Positions 1-6,950 of a DNA stretch of 16,847 nt are shown here, piece after piece. Positions within the stretch are counted from its first letter, which is position 1. The number at the start of each line of letters is the position of its first letter. Both the position numbers and the translations under genes were made by a program. Origin of the DNA: Actimicrobium sp047621665 (GTDB taxonomy: Bacteria; Pseudomonadota; Gammaproteobacteria; Burkholderiales; Burkholderiaceae_D); the NCBI GenBank assembly GCA_047621665.1, contig JBLHMB010000069.1, forward strand, positions 1 through 16,847, written 5' to 3'. The notes below the pieces were generated by a model. That model was not told where the DNA came from. It worked only from the letters and a program-made list of their open reading frames with translations, and searched no databases.

Positions 1-314
1 CGGCCTTGCAGGCGGGCGAAAGCCTCAATGCGACCGTGGTCAACATGCGCTTCGTCAAACCGCTTGATGTCGAACTGGTCAAAGAGCTGGCCTTGACGCA
101 TGACGCCATCGTGACGGTCGAAGAGGGCGCTCTGATGGGTGGCGCCGGTTCAGCGGTAGCCGAAGCACTGGCCGGGGCTGGCATGGTCCGGCCCATCCTG
201 CATCTGGGTCTGCCCGACGAGTTCATCGATCACGGCGATGTCGCGCAATTGCTGGCCGGGGTCGGCCTTGATGCAGACGGGATCATTACTTCGGTGCGAC
301 AACGCTTCGGGTAA
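1..314 (+). CDS. dxs: 1-deoxy-D-xylulose-5-phosphate synthase, C-terminal part (partial)
   Basis: The gene enters from the left edge in the frame whose first full codon is at position 3, and ends with TAA at 312-314. About 103 residues are visible. They match the end of the transketolase C-terminal domain of DXS: an N-M-R-F-V-K-P-L-D stretch, then V-T-V-E-E-G-A-L-M-G-G-A-G-S-A-V, then G-L-P-D-E-F-I-D-H-G, and the terminal R-Q-R-F-G. DXS is a cytosolic thiamine-diphosphate enzyme that joins pyruvate and glyceraldehyde 3-phosphate, the first step of the methylerythritol phosphate route to isoprenoids. The ThDP-binding and catalytic domains lie outside the window. The start is not visible, and the Leu codon TTG at 6-8 is internal. 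The gene converges on the adenosyltransferase gene with a gap of about 50 bp. Confidence 0.93.
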   Translation, partial: ALQAGESLNATVVNMRFVKPLDVELVKELALTHDAIVTVEEGALMGGAGSAVAEALAGAGMVRPILHLGLPDEFIDHGDVAQLLAGVGLDADGIITSVRQRFG

Positions 315-332
315 GAGTCGATCTGAACCGCG

Positions 333-351
333 GGCAGGGTTTCACCCCGCC
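333..351. terminator. weak hairpin between convergent genes
   Basis: GGCAGGG at 333-339 and CCCCGCC at 345-351 can pair in six of seven positions (one A-C mismatch) around a five-base loop. It sits in the short gap between dxs and the convergent adenosyltransferase gene, which is where a shared terminator would be expected. No T-run follows on either strand, so intrinsic termination is uncertain. Confidence 0.3.
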
Positions 352-367
352 GGTGGCGCGTTTCAAC

Positions 368-925
368 TTACACGTCGCGCTGACGTTCTTTTTGCCACAG
401 CACGTCGCTGCCGCCGCCGAACCGGTTCAGCACGCGCGACAGCACGAACAGCAAATCGGACAGCCGGTTCATGTACTGGCGCGGTGCATCGTTGATGGTT
501 TCGACTTTGCCGAGGCTGACGATCTGGCGCTCGGCGCGGCGGCACACAGTGCGGCAGACATGGGCAATGGCCGCGCCGCGCGAACCGGCCGGCAGGATGA
601 AATCCTTCAGCGCCGGCAGGTCGGCATTGTATTTTTCCAGCAGCGTATCGAGGCGCAGCACTTGCGCGTCGGTGATCATCTTGTAGCCCGGGATGCACAG
701 CTCGCCGCCCATGTCGAACAGGTCGTGCTGGATCGAGATTAATTCTTCGCGCAGTGCCGGCGGCAATTCTTCGCACAACAACATGCCGATGTGCGAATTG
801 AGTTCATCAACATCGCCCATCGCATGGACCCGCAAGGCATCCTTGTCGATACGGCTGCCGTCGCCCAGGCCGGTGGTGCCCTTGTCGCCGGTGCGGGTTG
901 CTATTTTTGAGAGTCGGTTGCCCAT
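368..925 (-). CDS. PduO-type cob(I)alamin adenosyltransferase
   Basis: A 185-residue protein of normal length for PduO-type ATP:cob(I)alamin adenosyltransferases, which transfer the adenosyl group of ATP to cob(I)alamin to make coenzyme B12. Hallmarks are visible. The ATP-binding N-terminal motif is T-R-T-G-D-K-G-T-T-G-L-G-D-G (residues 10-23). The helix with C-R-R-A-E-R (128-133) carries the basic and acidic residues that line the site in this family. N-R-L-S-D-L-L-F (153-160) follows near the C-terminus. These proteins are cytosolic trimers. The gene is transcribed away from the FAD-oxidase gene and converges on dxs. No cobalamin riboswitch is visible in the 106-bp divergent gap. The B12-dependent ribonucleotide reductase 2.7 kb away is a likely consumer of its product. 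Several unrelated names (pduO, cobO, btuR) are used for this activity, so no symbol is assigned. Confidence 0.93.
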   Translation of the reverse strand: MGNRLSKIATRTGDKGTTGLGDGSRIDKDALRVHAMGDVDELNSHIGMLLCEELPPALREELISIQHDLFDMGGELCIPGYKMITDAQVLRLDTLLEKYNADLPALKDFILPAGSRGAAIAHVCRTVCRRAERQIVSLGKVETINDAPRQYMNRLSDLLFVLSRVLNRFGGGSDVLWQKERQRDV

Positions 926-1031
926 GAGAGTGATCGCCAGTGAATGTCAAAGAGGGCCTGAGGATACGTCAAAAGCTGCGGGCTTGCCACGCGTGCAGGG
1001 TAAAATCCCTCTGTCTTGAAGGAGCTCTGCC

Positions 1032-2441
1032 ATGAATCATCTCGTCCACCACGCCGCACTCAGGAAGCCGCTGCCGCCTGCCTTGCTCGGGCAGTTGCAG
1101 GCATTGCTAGGCGAGCGCCTGTCGACCACGCAGGCGATGCGCGAACATCATGGCCGCGACGAATCGTCGTATGCGCCGATGCTGCCGGACGCCGTCGCGT
1201 TTGCCCATTCTACCGACGAAGTCGCCGCCATCGTCAGTGCCTGCTTCACGTATGACGTGCCGGTGATCCCGTTCGGTTCCGGCACCTCGCTCGAAGGCCA
1301 TGTGCTGGCGCTGCAAGGCGGCATCTCGATTGATCTTTCGCAATTCAATAGCGTCATCGCCATCCATGCCGAAGACCTGACCGCCACCGTGCAGGCCGGC
1401 GTCACACGCAAGCAGCTCAATGTCGCACTCAAGGATTCCGGCCTGTTCTTCCCGATCGACCCCGGTGCCGATGCATCGCTTGGCGGCATGGCCGCCACCC
1501 GCGCCTCTGGCACCAACGCCGTGCGCTACGGCACGATGCGCGAAAACACGCTGGCGCTGACCGTGGTCACCGCCGACGGCCGCGTCATCCGCACCGGCAC
1601 CCGCGCCCGCAAATCCTCGGCCGGTTACGACCTGACCCGCTTGTATGTCGGCAGCGAAGGCACGCTCGGCATCATCACCGAAGTCACGGTGCGGCTGTAT
1701 CCGCAACCGGAAGCGATCTCGGCGGCAGTCTGCTCGTTTGCCAGCGCCGGCGATGCCGTCAATGCGGTGATCGAGCTGATTCAGTTTGGCGTGCCGGTAG
1801 CGCGGGTGGAATTCCTCGACGAAAACGGCGTGCGTGCGATCAATGCACACGACCACCTCGGCTTGCCGGAGCAACCGTTGCTGCTGTTCGAATTCCACGG
1901 CAGTCCGGCCTCGGTGGCCGAGCAGGCGGCGCAGGTGCGCGATATCGTCGCCACGCACCACGCGACCGGTTTTGATTGGGCCACCCGTCCGGAAGAGCGC
2001 AGCCGGTTGTGGGCCGCGCGCCATAATGCCTACTTTGCGTTACTGCAGTTGCGGCCGGGCTGCACGGCGATCTCGACCGATTGCTGCGTACCGATTTCGC
2101 GGCTGGCCGAATGCATCCTCGATACCAAGGCCGATTGCGAGCAGCACCAGATGGTGTACTCGATCATCGGCCATGTCGGTGATGGCAATTTTCATGTGCT
2201 GATGATGGTCGATCCGGACGACGATGCCGATATCGCCCGGGCCGAAGCCATCAATGCGCGCATGGTCACGCGGGCGCTGGAAATGGACGGCACCTGCACC
2301 GGCGAGCATGGCGTCGGCTTGCACAAGATGGACTTTCTGATCGAAGAACATGGTGTCGACGCGATTGACACGATGCGCGCGATCAAGCATGCGCTCGATC
2401 CGAAAAACATTATGAATCCCGGCAAGATCATCCGCTGGTAA
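1032..2441 (+). CDS. FAD-linked D-2-hydroxyacid (D-lactate type) dehydrogenase
   Basis: A 469-residue flavoprotein of the FAD_binding_4 / FAD-oxidase_C family. The PP-loop that holds the FAD diphosphate is P-F-G-S-G-T-S-L-E-G-H (80-90). Further FAD-domain motifs are D-P-G-A-D-A-S-L-G-G-M (143-153) and Y-V-G-S-E-G-T-L-G-I-I-T-E (205-217). The C-terminal domain has H-V-G-D-G-N-F-H (381-388) and G-E-H-G-V-G (424-429), residues that bind substrate and metal in D-lactate and related dehydrogenases. The likely reaction is oxidation of D-lactate or a similar D-2-hydroxyacid to the 2-oxoacid, with electrons passed to cytochrome c or quinone. The exact substrate cannot be read from the sequence. AAGGAG at 1019-1024 lies seven bases before the ATG and supports this start. 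A LysR-type gene follows after 40 bp. The protein is a paralogue of GlcD at 8060-9547. Confidence 0.88.
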   Translation: MNHLVHHAALRKPLPPALLGQLQALLGERLSTTQAMREHHGRDESSYAPMLPDAVAFAHSTDEVAAIVSACFTYDVPVIPFGSGTSLEGHVLALQGGISIDLSQFNSVIAIHAEDLTATVQAGVTRKQLNVALKDSGLFFPIDPGADASLGGMAATRASGTNAVRYGTMRENTLALTVVTADGRVIRTGTRARKSSAGYDLTRLYVGSEGTLGIITEVTVRLYPQPEAISAAVCSFASAGDAVNAVIELIQFGVPVARVEFLDENGVRAINAHDHLGLPEQPLLLFEFHGSPASVAEQAAQVRDIVATHHATGFDWATRPEERSRLWAARHNAYFALLQLRPGCTAISTDCCVPISRLAECILDTKADCEQHQMVYSIIGHVGDGNFHVLMMVDPDDDADIARAEAINARMVTRALEMDGTCTGEHGVGLHKMDFLIEEHGVDAIDTMRAIKHALDPKNIMNPGKIIRW

Positions 2442-2481
2442 TGCCCTTGCACCTGCACCACCTTCCTTCACAAGAAAAGTA

Positions 2482-3369
2482 ATGGCCTCACGACTTCCCC
2501 CGGTTCATGCGTTGTCGGCGTTCGAAGCCGCCGCCCGTTTTCTCTCCTTCGCACTGGCTGCCGAGGAACTCTGCATCACGCCGTCGGCGTTGTCGCACCG
2601 GATCCGGTTGCTCGAGGAGTTTGTCGGCGAACGCCTGTTCATTCGCGATAGCCGCAGTGTTGCGTTGTCCGACTTCGGCCGGCGTTATCTCGATGTGGTG
2701 CGCACGGCGTTGCAGGCGCTCAACGATTTCCCGATGCCGCATCGTGGCGTACCGGCCCAGCCGCGCTTAAAAATTACGGTGCCACCGACCTTCGCACGTT
2801 ACTTGCTGGTGCCGCAACTGGCGCATTTCACGCGCTTGCATCCGCACATCGCCGTCGAGCTGTTTCTGTCGGTGCCGCTGTACGACCTCAGTCTGTCCGA
2901 AAGTGATGTCGAGATCCGCTTCGGTGCCGGCAAGTACACCAATATCGTGACGCGCAAGCTGTTCGAGGAACCGGCGTTTGCGGTGGCCAGTCCGGCGTAT
3001 CTGGCCAGTATCGGCGGTATCGCCACGCCGGCCGGGCTGAAAAAAGCCAATCTGCTGCGCTCGGCACTGGAGCCGTGGCAGCCGTGGTTCGAGGCCGCCG
3101 GATTGGATTGGCCGGAGCCAAGCACCGGTTTGCGCGTCGATGACCTCGGCCTGCTGCTCGAATCAATCAAGCATGGTCACGGCATCGGCCTGACACGCCA
3201 GCATTTTGCGGCAGAGATGATTGCCACCGGCGAGGTGGTGCGCTTGTTCGATATCGAGTTGCGTACGCCGCCCCATGCCTATTATTGCGTGTACGAAAAG
3301 TCGGTCATCGAGCGACCCGAGGTGGCACTGTTTGTCGACTGGTTGCTGACGGCCTTTGTGTCAAGTTGA
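2482..3369 (+). CDS. LysR-family transcriptional regulator (GcvA-like)
   Basis: A 295-residue regulator of normal LysR length. The N-terminal winged helix-turn-helix spans about residues 9-67. It reads L-S-A-F-E-A-A-A-R, then A-A-E-E-L-C-I-T-P-S-A-L-S-H-R-I-R-L-L-E, and the wing R-L-F-I-R-D-S-R-S-V-A-L-S. The P-P-V-H-A-L-S-A-F-E-A-A-A-R start is typical of the GcvA-like branch. A periplasmic-binding-protein-like effector domain fills about residues 93-290. The upstream purine-rich AAGAAAAG (2472-2479) is only a weak ribosome binding site. It lies 40 bp behind the FAD-linked dehydrogenase on the same strand and may be read through from it, so control of that gene is a reasonable guess. The effector cannot be told from the sequence. 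This is not a divergent LysR-target pair of the classical type. Confidence 0.87.
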   Translation: MASRLPPVHALSAFEAAARFLSFALAAEELCITPSALSHRIRLLEEFVGERLFIRDSRSVALSDFGRRYLDVVRTALQALNDFPMPHRGVPAQPRLKITVPPTFARYLLVPQLAHFTRLHPHIAVELFLSVPLYDLSLSESDVEIRFGAGKYTNIVTRKLFEEPAFAVASPAYLASIGGIATPAGLKKANLLRSALEPWQPWFEAAGLDWPEPSTGLRVDDLGLLLESIKHGHGIGLTRQHFAAEMIATGEVVRLFDIELRTPPHAYYCVYEKSVIERPEVALFVDWLLTAFVSS

Positions 3370-3457
3370 TTCGCCATAAATGCTCGCGGGTAGCAGAATA
3401 TACTTACTGCCTATCCTCAGCCAAGAGGCCGGAAACAGTTTATGCTTCGTTCCTGAT

Positions 3458-3487
3458 TCCGGCGTATGCGTGCTGACGCAAGCCGGA
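3458..3487. other. stem-loop in the region upstream of nrdJ
   Basis: TCCGGC (3458-3463) pairs with GCCGGA (3482-3487). Inside it, GCGT (3468-3471) pairs with ACGC (3476-3479) around the loop GCTG, with an asymmetric internal loop between the two stems. It lies 88 bp past the end of the LysR gene and 121 bp before nrdJ. No T-run follows. It could be a weak terminator for the regulator or part of a transcribed leader. Confidence 0.35.
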
Positions 3488-3500
3488 CACCGCATCAAAA

Positions 3501-3542
3501 GTACTCTGGCTCTTACTCTGTTTTTACTCTAGTTATTACCCT
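3501..3542 (+). repeat. array of four heptamers, consensus TTACTCT, upstream of nrdJ
   Basis: GTACTCT at 3501-3507, TTACTCT at 3513-3519, TTACTCT at 3524-3530 and TTACCCT at 3536-3542 lie 12, 11 and 12 bp apart from start to start, about one helical turn. The last copy ends 66 bp before the nrdJ start. Such phased direct repeats are common for activators or repressors that bind as side-by-side dimers, but the array matches no operator I can name. The region is pyrimidine-rich, so chance similarity cannot be excluded. Confidence 0.45.
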
Positions 3543-3563
3543 ATTCTTTATCCTGACCAGCCT

Positions 3564-3578
3564 GTTCCCGAGCGGAAC
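3564..3578. other. small inverted repeat just before the nrdJ ribosome binding site
   Basis: GTTCC (3564-3568) and GGAAC (3574-3578) pair perfectly around the loop CGAGC. CC at 3561-3562 and GG at 3579-3580 can extend the stem past a bulged T. It ends 18 bp before the AAGGAAA ribosome binding site of nrdJ, so it could be an operator or a leader hairpin. Its meaning is unknown. Confidence 0.3.
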
Positions 3579-3608
3579 GGACACTTGTTCTATACCAAGG
3601 AAACAACC

Positions 3609-6110
3609 ATGAACGCTCCCGTCAATTCATCCGCCTTTGCTGCCACCATGGCACCGCAAGAGATTTCGACCGATACCATGCTCGAAAAATACGCCAAAGG
3701 CGACGAGCGCACGCTCGACGACCTGCGCCTGCGTGTCGCCAAGGGAATCGCAGAACCGGAAACCAACGCCAAGAACCGCAAGGCATGGACCGCCAAATTC
3801 CTGTGGGCTCAGCAAAATGGCTGGGTGCCGGCTGGCCGGATTAATTCCGCCGCCGGCTTGCCGCTCAAGGCCACGCTGATGAACTGCTTCGTGCAGCCGG
3901 TCGGTGACTCGGTCACCGGTTTTAGCGACGGCAAGCCGGGCATCTACACCGCCATCGCCCAGGCCGCCGAAACCATGCGCCGCGGTGGCGGTGTGGGTTA
4001 CAACTTTTCTGAAATCCGCCCTGAAGGCGCGCTGGTCAAGGGCACCAATTCACGTGCCTCGGGTCCGATTTCGTACATGCGCGTGTTTGACAGTTCGTGC
4101 TCGACGGTTGAATCGGCCGGCGCCCGTCGCGGTGCTCAGATGGGCGTGCTCAATTGCGACCATCCGGACGTGCTGAGCTTCATCACCGCCAAACGCGATG
4201 GCAGCCTGTCGAATTTCAACCTGTCGGTCGGCGTGACCGACGCGTTCATGCAAGCCGTCGCCAGCAACGGCACGATCCAGCTGATCCACAAGGCGGTGCC
4301 GGGCAATGAACTGATGCAGGCTGGCGCGTTCCAGCGCGAAGATGGCATGTGGGTCTATCGCGAAATCGCCGCGCAGGAAATCTGGGGCCTGATGATGCAG
4401 TCGACCTACGACTTCGCCGAACCGGGCATCCTGTACATCGACCGCATGAATCAGGAAAACAACCTGTACTACTGCGAAAAAATCGAAGCCACCAACCCGT
4501 GCGCCGAGCAGCCATTGCCGGACTACGGTTGCTGCGACCTCGGCTCGGTCAACCTGACGCTGTGTGTCGCTGATCCATTCAGCGAGCGCGCCAGCTTCGA
4601 CTACGCCAAGTTCAGCCAGCTGGTGCAGATCGGCATTCGCTTTCTCGACAACGTGCTGGATGCCTCGCAATGGCCGCTCGAAGAACAGCGCCTCGAAGCG
4701 ATGAACAAGCGCCGCATCGGCCTCGGTTTCCTCGGTCTGGGTAGCGCGATGGTGATGCTGGGCATTCGTTATGACACCGATGCCGGCCGCACTTTCGCCG
4801 CCAGGGTCTCGGAAGAAATGCGCGATGCCGCCTACCGTGCCTCGGTCGATCTGGCCAAGGAAAAGGGTGCGTTCCCGTTGTTTGACGCGGCCAAGTATCT
4901 GGCCGGCGCGTTCGTCAGCCGCCTGCCGGTCGATATCCGCGAAGGCATTGCTACCTACGGTATCCGCAATTCGCACCTGTTGTCGATTGCACCTACCGGC
5001 ACCATCACGCTGGTCTTTGGCGACAACGCCTCGAACGGCATCGAGCCAGCGTTCTCATGGAACTACACCCGCAAGAAACGCATGATGGACGGTTCGATCC
5101 AGGAATTTGAAGTCGCCGACCACGCCTGGCGCCTGTATCGCCAGATGGGTTTCGATGTCTCGGATGACAGCAAGCTGCCACCGCAGTTTGTCTCGGCGCT
5201 GACGATGTCGGCTACCGATCACATGAAGATGCTGGAATCGGTGCAGCCATTTGTCGATACCTCGATTTCAAAGACCGTCAATGTTCCTGCGGACTATGAT
5301 TTTGACGAGTTCCGCAACCTGTATATGGATGGCTGGAAAGCCGGCCTCAAAGGCCTGGCCACGTATCGTCCGAATGCGATTCTGGGCAGCGTCTTGTCGG
5401 TCAAGTCGGCCGCTCCCGAAGTCGCTGCTGTCGTTGCTGCCGGCCCGGACAATGATCCGTTGCGCAAGCAGTTCGACAGCCGTCCGACCGGCGATCTGCA
5501 ATCGGTCACCTCGAAGGTCGAATACTTCACGTACGAAGGACGCAAGACGGTCTACCTGACGGTCAGCTTCATCAATGTCGCCGGTGTCGTCAATGGCCAG
5601 GAAGTCGTGGTCGAGCGGCCGTTCGAATTTTTCATGCCGGCCGGTCAGAAGACCGCCGACCAGCAATGGATCACGTCGTCGATGCGCTTGTTGTCGATGG
5701 CTGCGCGTTCAGGTGGATCAGTTGCCAAGGCACTGGCCGACCTGCGCGAAGTGGTCTGGGACAAGGGCCCGATCCGCTGCGGTTACTTCATCAAGGAAGA
5801 AGACGGGGCGCGCATCCCGATGCACCACGATTCCGAAGTCGCGGCTATCGGCTACGCACTGCAGCGCATGCTGATCAAACGTGGCTTCCTCGACGCCGAT
5901 GCGAACCAGATCCCGGTACAAGTGCTGGCGCAGCGCGCCCGTCCTGAGCTGGACCTGTTTGCGCAGGAGCCGGTCGAGCAAGACGCCCGCAGCACGATGG
6001 CATTTACGCCGGTCGGTAAGAAATGTACCGAGTGCGGCGCCCATGCAGTCATCAAGAGTGATGGTTGCGAGCGCTGTACGCAATGCGGCAATATTGGCGC
6101 TTGCGGCTGA
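3609..6110 (+). CDS. nrdJ: class II (adenosylcobalamin-dependent) ribonucleoside-diphosphate reductase
   Basis: An 833-residue reductase that converts ribonucleotides to deoxyribonucleotides using a radical from coenzyme B12, with or without oxygen. ATG 3609 is preferred over the in-frame TTG at 3585 because AAGGAAA (3597-3603) lies five bases before it. The first redox cysteine is in M-N-C-F (C93). A G-G-G-V-G-Y-N-F loop is at 126-133. The radical-site motif N-P-C-A-E (296-300) holds the conserved Asn, thiyl Cys298 and Glu. P-T-G-T-I-T binds phosphate. The C-terminal tail has Cys 806, 809, 820, 823, 826 and 832, a zinc-ribbon-like C-x2-C...C-x2-C arrangement with terminal cysteines thought to shuttle reducing power. 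No partner subunit gene is present, as expected for class II. The cofactor-making adenosyltransferase is encoded at 368-925. I see no NrdR box or cobalamin riboswitch upstream. Confidence 0.96.
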   Translation: MNAPVNSSAFAATMAPQEISTDTMLEKYAKGDERTLDDLRLRVAKGIAEPETNAKNRKAWTAKFLWAQQNGWVPAGRINSAAGLPLKATLMNCFVQPVGDSVTGFSDGKPGIYTAIAQAAETMRRGGGVGYNFSEIRPEGALVKGTNSRASGPISYMRVFDSSCSTVESAGARRGAQMGVLNCDHPDVLSFITAKRDGSLSNFNLSVGVTDAFMQAVASNGTIQLIHKAVPGNELMQAGAFQREDGMWVYREIAAQEIWGLMMQSTYDFAEPGILYIDRMNQENNLYYCEKIEATNPCAEQPLPDYGCCDLGSVNLTLCVADPFSERASFDYAKFSQLVQIGIRFLDNVLDASQWPLEEQRLEAMNKRRIGLGFLGLGSAMVMLGIRYDTDAGRTFAARVSEEMRDAAYRASVDLAKEKGAFPLFDAAKYLAGAFVSRLPVDIREGIATYGIRNSHLLSIAPTGTITLVFGDNASNGIEPAFSWNYTRKKRMMDGSIQEFEVADHAWRLYRQMGFDVSDDSKLPPQFVSALTMSATDHMKMLESVQPFVDTSISKTVNVPADYDFDEFRNLYMDGWKAGLKGLATYRPNAILGSVLSVKSAAPEVAAVVAAGPDNDPLRKQFDSRPTGDLQSVTSKVEYFTYEGRKTVYLTVSFINVAGVVNGQEVVVERPFEFFMPAGQKTADQQWITSSMRLLSMAARSGGSVAKALADLREVVWDKGPIRCGYFIKEEDGARIPMHHDSEVAAIGYALQRMLIKRGFLDADANQIPVQVLAQRARPELDLFAQEPVEQDARSTMAFTPVGKKCTECGAHAVIKSDGCERCTQCGNIGACG

Positions 6111-6157
6111 TTGGTATTGATGGTTTCTGACTGGTTCTGATTATGGGACTGGCCAGC

Positions 6158-6189
6158 AAGGGGTGCTGCGCTTGCGGTGCCCTTTTTTT
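6158..6189 (+). terminator. Rho-independent terminator of nrdJ
   Basis: AAGGGGTGC (6158-6166) pairs with GTGCCCTTT (6177-6185) through Watson-Crick and three G-T pairs, with a ten-base loop. The 3' arm runs into seven consecutive T residues (6183-6189). It begins 48 bp after the nrdJ stop codon, so nrdJ transcription probably ends before the antitoxin gene. Confidence 0.8.
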
Positions 6190-6224
6190 CGTTCGCAGCT
6201 AGCAAGGCCAGGCTAACTCTGTTC

Positions 6225-6232
6225 AAGGAGGT
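6225..6232 (+). promoter_or_regulatory. near-perfect ribosome binding site of the Phd-type antitoxin
   Basis: AAGGAGGT matches the anti-Shine-Dalgarno core over eight bases and sits five bases before ATG 6238. It is the strongest such site I see in this window and fixes the antitoxin start. Confidence 0.8.
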
Positions 6233-6237
6233 TACTC

Positions 6238-6537
6238 ATGCACCCAGTAAATATGCTGAACGCAAAATCAAACCTGTCGCGGTTGGTCGATGCCATTGAG
6301 CAAGGCGACGAGCGGGAGATCATCATTACCCGCAATGGCAGGCCGGCTGCCAAGCTGGTCCCTCTTGATACGCATGTGCCCGAAAATAAAATTGGTGTTG
6401 CCAAGGGACGTTTTGTCGTTCCCGATAGTATCGATAGCAGTACCGATGACGTTGCCTTGTTGTTCATGGGCACGGATTCACCGTGCCCACACGCGCGCCG
6501 GCGAACGCTGAACATGCCGCGCGATCCGGGTTGCTGA
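6238..6537 (+). CDS. orphan Phd/YefM-family antitoxin with an unusual C-terminus
   Basis: A 99-residue protein. Residues 1-78 look like a Phd/YefM (VapB-type) antitoxin: N-A-K-S-N-L-S-R-L-V-D-A-I-E-Q-G near the start, I-I-I-T-R-N-G-R-P-A-A-K-L-V-P (28-42), and the toxin-neutralising tail K-G-R-F-V-V-P-D-S-I-D...D-D-V-A-L-L-F-M-G (57-78). Family members normally stop shortly after this point and are followed at once by a PIN-domain or RelE-type toxin. Here the frame runs on for 21 residues through a hairpin at 6468-6488 into repeat DNA, and no toxin gene follows. The last 21 residues are probably not original. The protein may still bind DNA as an autorepressor, or neutralise a toxin encoded elsewhere. 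The start is well supported by AAGGAGGT. The upstream nrdJ terminator implies its own promoter, which I cannot place. Confidence 0.82.
   Translation: MHPVNMLNAKSNLSRLVDAIEQGDEREIIITRNGRPAAKLVPLDTHVPENKIGVAKGRFVVPDSIDSSTDDVALLFMGTDSPCPHARRRTLNMPRDPGC
6468..6488. repeat. hairpin at the 3' end of the antitoxin frame, left edge of the repeat island
   Basis: GGGCACGG (6468-6475) and CCGTGCCC (6481-6488) are perfect inverted arms around ATTCA. They start exactly where the antitoxin's family similarity ends (codons 77-78), so this is a candidate junction where foreign or repeat DNA replaced the original 3' end and the toxin gene. No T-run follows. Confidence 0.6.
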
Positions 6538-6602
6538 CTCCGACTTTTGGCAGCTGCCTCAATGCGGGATAGTTCAACGTCAAAGGCCACACCAACACCA
6601 AC
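6534..6602. repeat. 69-bp direct repeat, copy A
   Basis: This stretch aligns without gaps to 7045-7113, with 59 of 69 bases identical by eye. Shared blocks include CTTTTGGCAGCTG, TCAATGCGG, TCAACGTCA, AGGCCAC and CAACACCAAC. It begins at the end of the antitoxin frame. The ten differences show that the duplication is not recent, or that both copies belong to a dispersed family. No transposase lies nearby. Confidence 0.8.
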
Positions 6603-6656
6603 GGCGTGGCATCGGCGCGTTTTTTCGAGCAGTCGCAAACCCCCATCGGTAGCAAC

Positions 6657-6707
6657 CAGGGTCAGAGTTTTTTTCGCGGCTTTATCGCGAAAATTACTCT
6701 GACCCTG
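6657..6707. repeat. 51-nt perfect-arm hairpin, REP/MITE-like
   Basis: The outer arms CAGGGTCAGAGT (6657-6668) and ACTCTGACCCTG (6696-6707) are perfectly complementary over 12 bp. The inner arms TTTTCGCG (6671-6678) and CGCGAAAA (6686-6693) pair over 8 bp around a seven-base loop, GCTTTAT. A symmetric TT/TT internal loop separates the two stems. Twenty paired positions with perfect symmetry indicate selection or a mobile repeat origin. It resembles dispersed palindromes moved by REP-associated tyrosine transposases, but no such transposase gene lies in the window. Confidence 0.75.
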
Positions 6708-6804
6708 CTTGCGGATTCGGAGCGCTTGCCATCCAAATTCCGTGCTGGGGTTGCTGATTCTTTTTCTACTCCGCCACGACCAAGCCGGGAGCGGCCCGGC
6801 AGCC

Positions 6805-6844
6805 GGACCGGCATGCGGTCCCTTCTTTTTGCTTCGCCAAAAAG
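6805..6844. repeat. two adjacent stem-loops in the repeat island
   Basis: GGACCG (6805-6810) and CGGTCC (6816-6821) enclose GCATG. Three bases on, CTTTTTG (6825-6831) and CAAAAAG (6838-6844) enclose CTTCGC. The second motif, with its CTTCGC loop flanked by T and A runs, looks like a widespread repeat of betaproteobacterial intergenic DNA, from memory and unchecked. Confidence 0.5.
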
Positions 6845-6883
6845 TAAGTAACCAAGAAAAAGGCGACCGCGAGGCGGCTGCCC

Positions 6884-6897
6884 TTCGGGTTCCCGAA
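6884..6897. repeat. short stem-loop in the repeat island
   Basis: TTCGGG (6884-6889) and CCCGAA (6892-6897) are perfect inverted arms separated by TT. A two-base loop is strained for RNA, so the DNA symmetry may matter more than an RNA hairpin. Confidence 0.4.
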
Positions 6898-6950
6898 AGC
6901 CGGAGCCAGTCAGGGGGAGTGCCGCAAACTCGCTTCCCTTGCAGGGCGTA

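Noticed and set aside
926..1031. Cobalamin riboswitch or clear paired promoters between the adenosyltransferase and the FAD-linked dehydrogenase
   Set aside because: A TAAAAT at 1001-1006 could be a -10 box for the plus-strand gene, and TTGACA-like sequences face the other way, but no properly spaced partner box is convincing, and no riboswitch motif is seen.
1107..2024. 305-codon minus-strand frame inside the FAD-linked dehydrogenase
   Set aside because: Antisense to a complete, motif-rich gene. The product is a low-information Arg/Gly/Asp-rich sequence.
3370..3608. Cobalamin riboswitch or NrdR box upstream of nrdJ
   Set aside because: I found no B12-box-like sequence and no pair of NrdR-type palindromic boxes. 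The stem-loops present do not form the riboswitch fold.
4050..4976. 308-codon minus-strand frame inside nrdJ
   Set aside because: The nrdJ frame has all catalytic motifs across this stretch. The antisense product has no family features.
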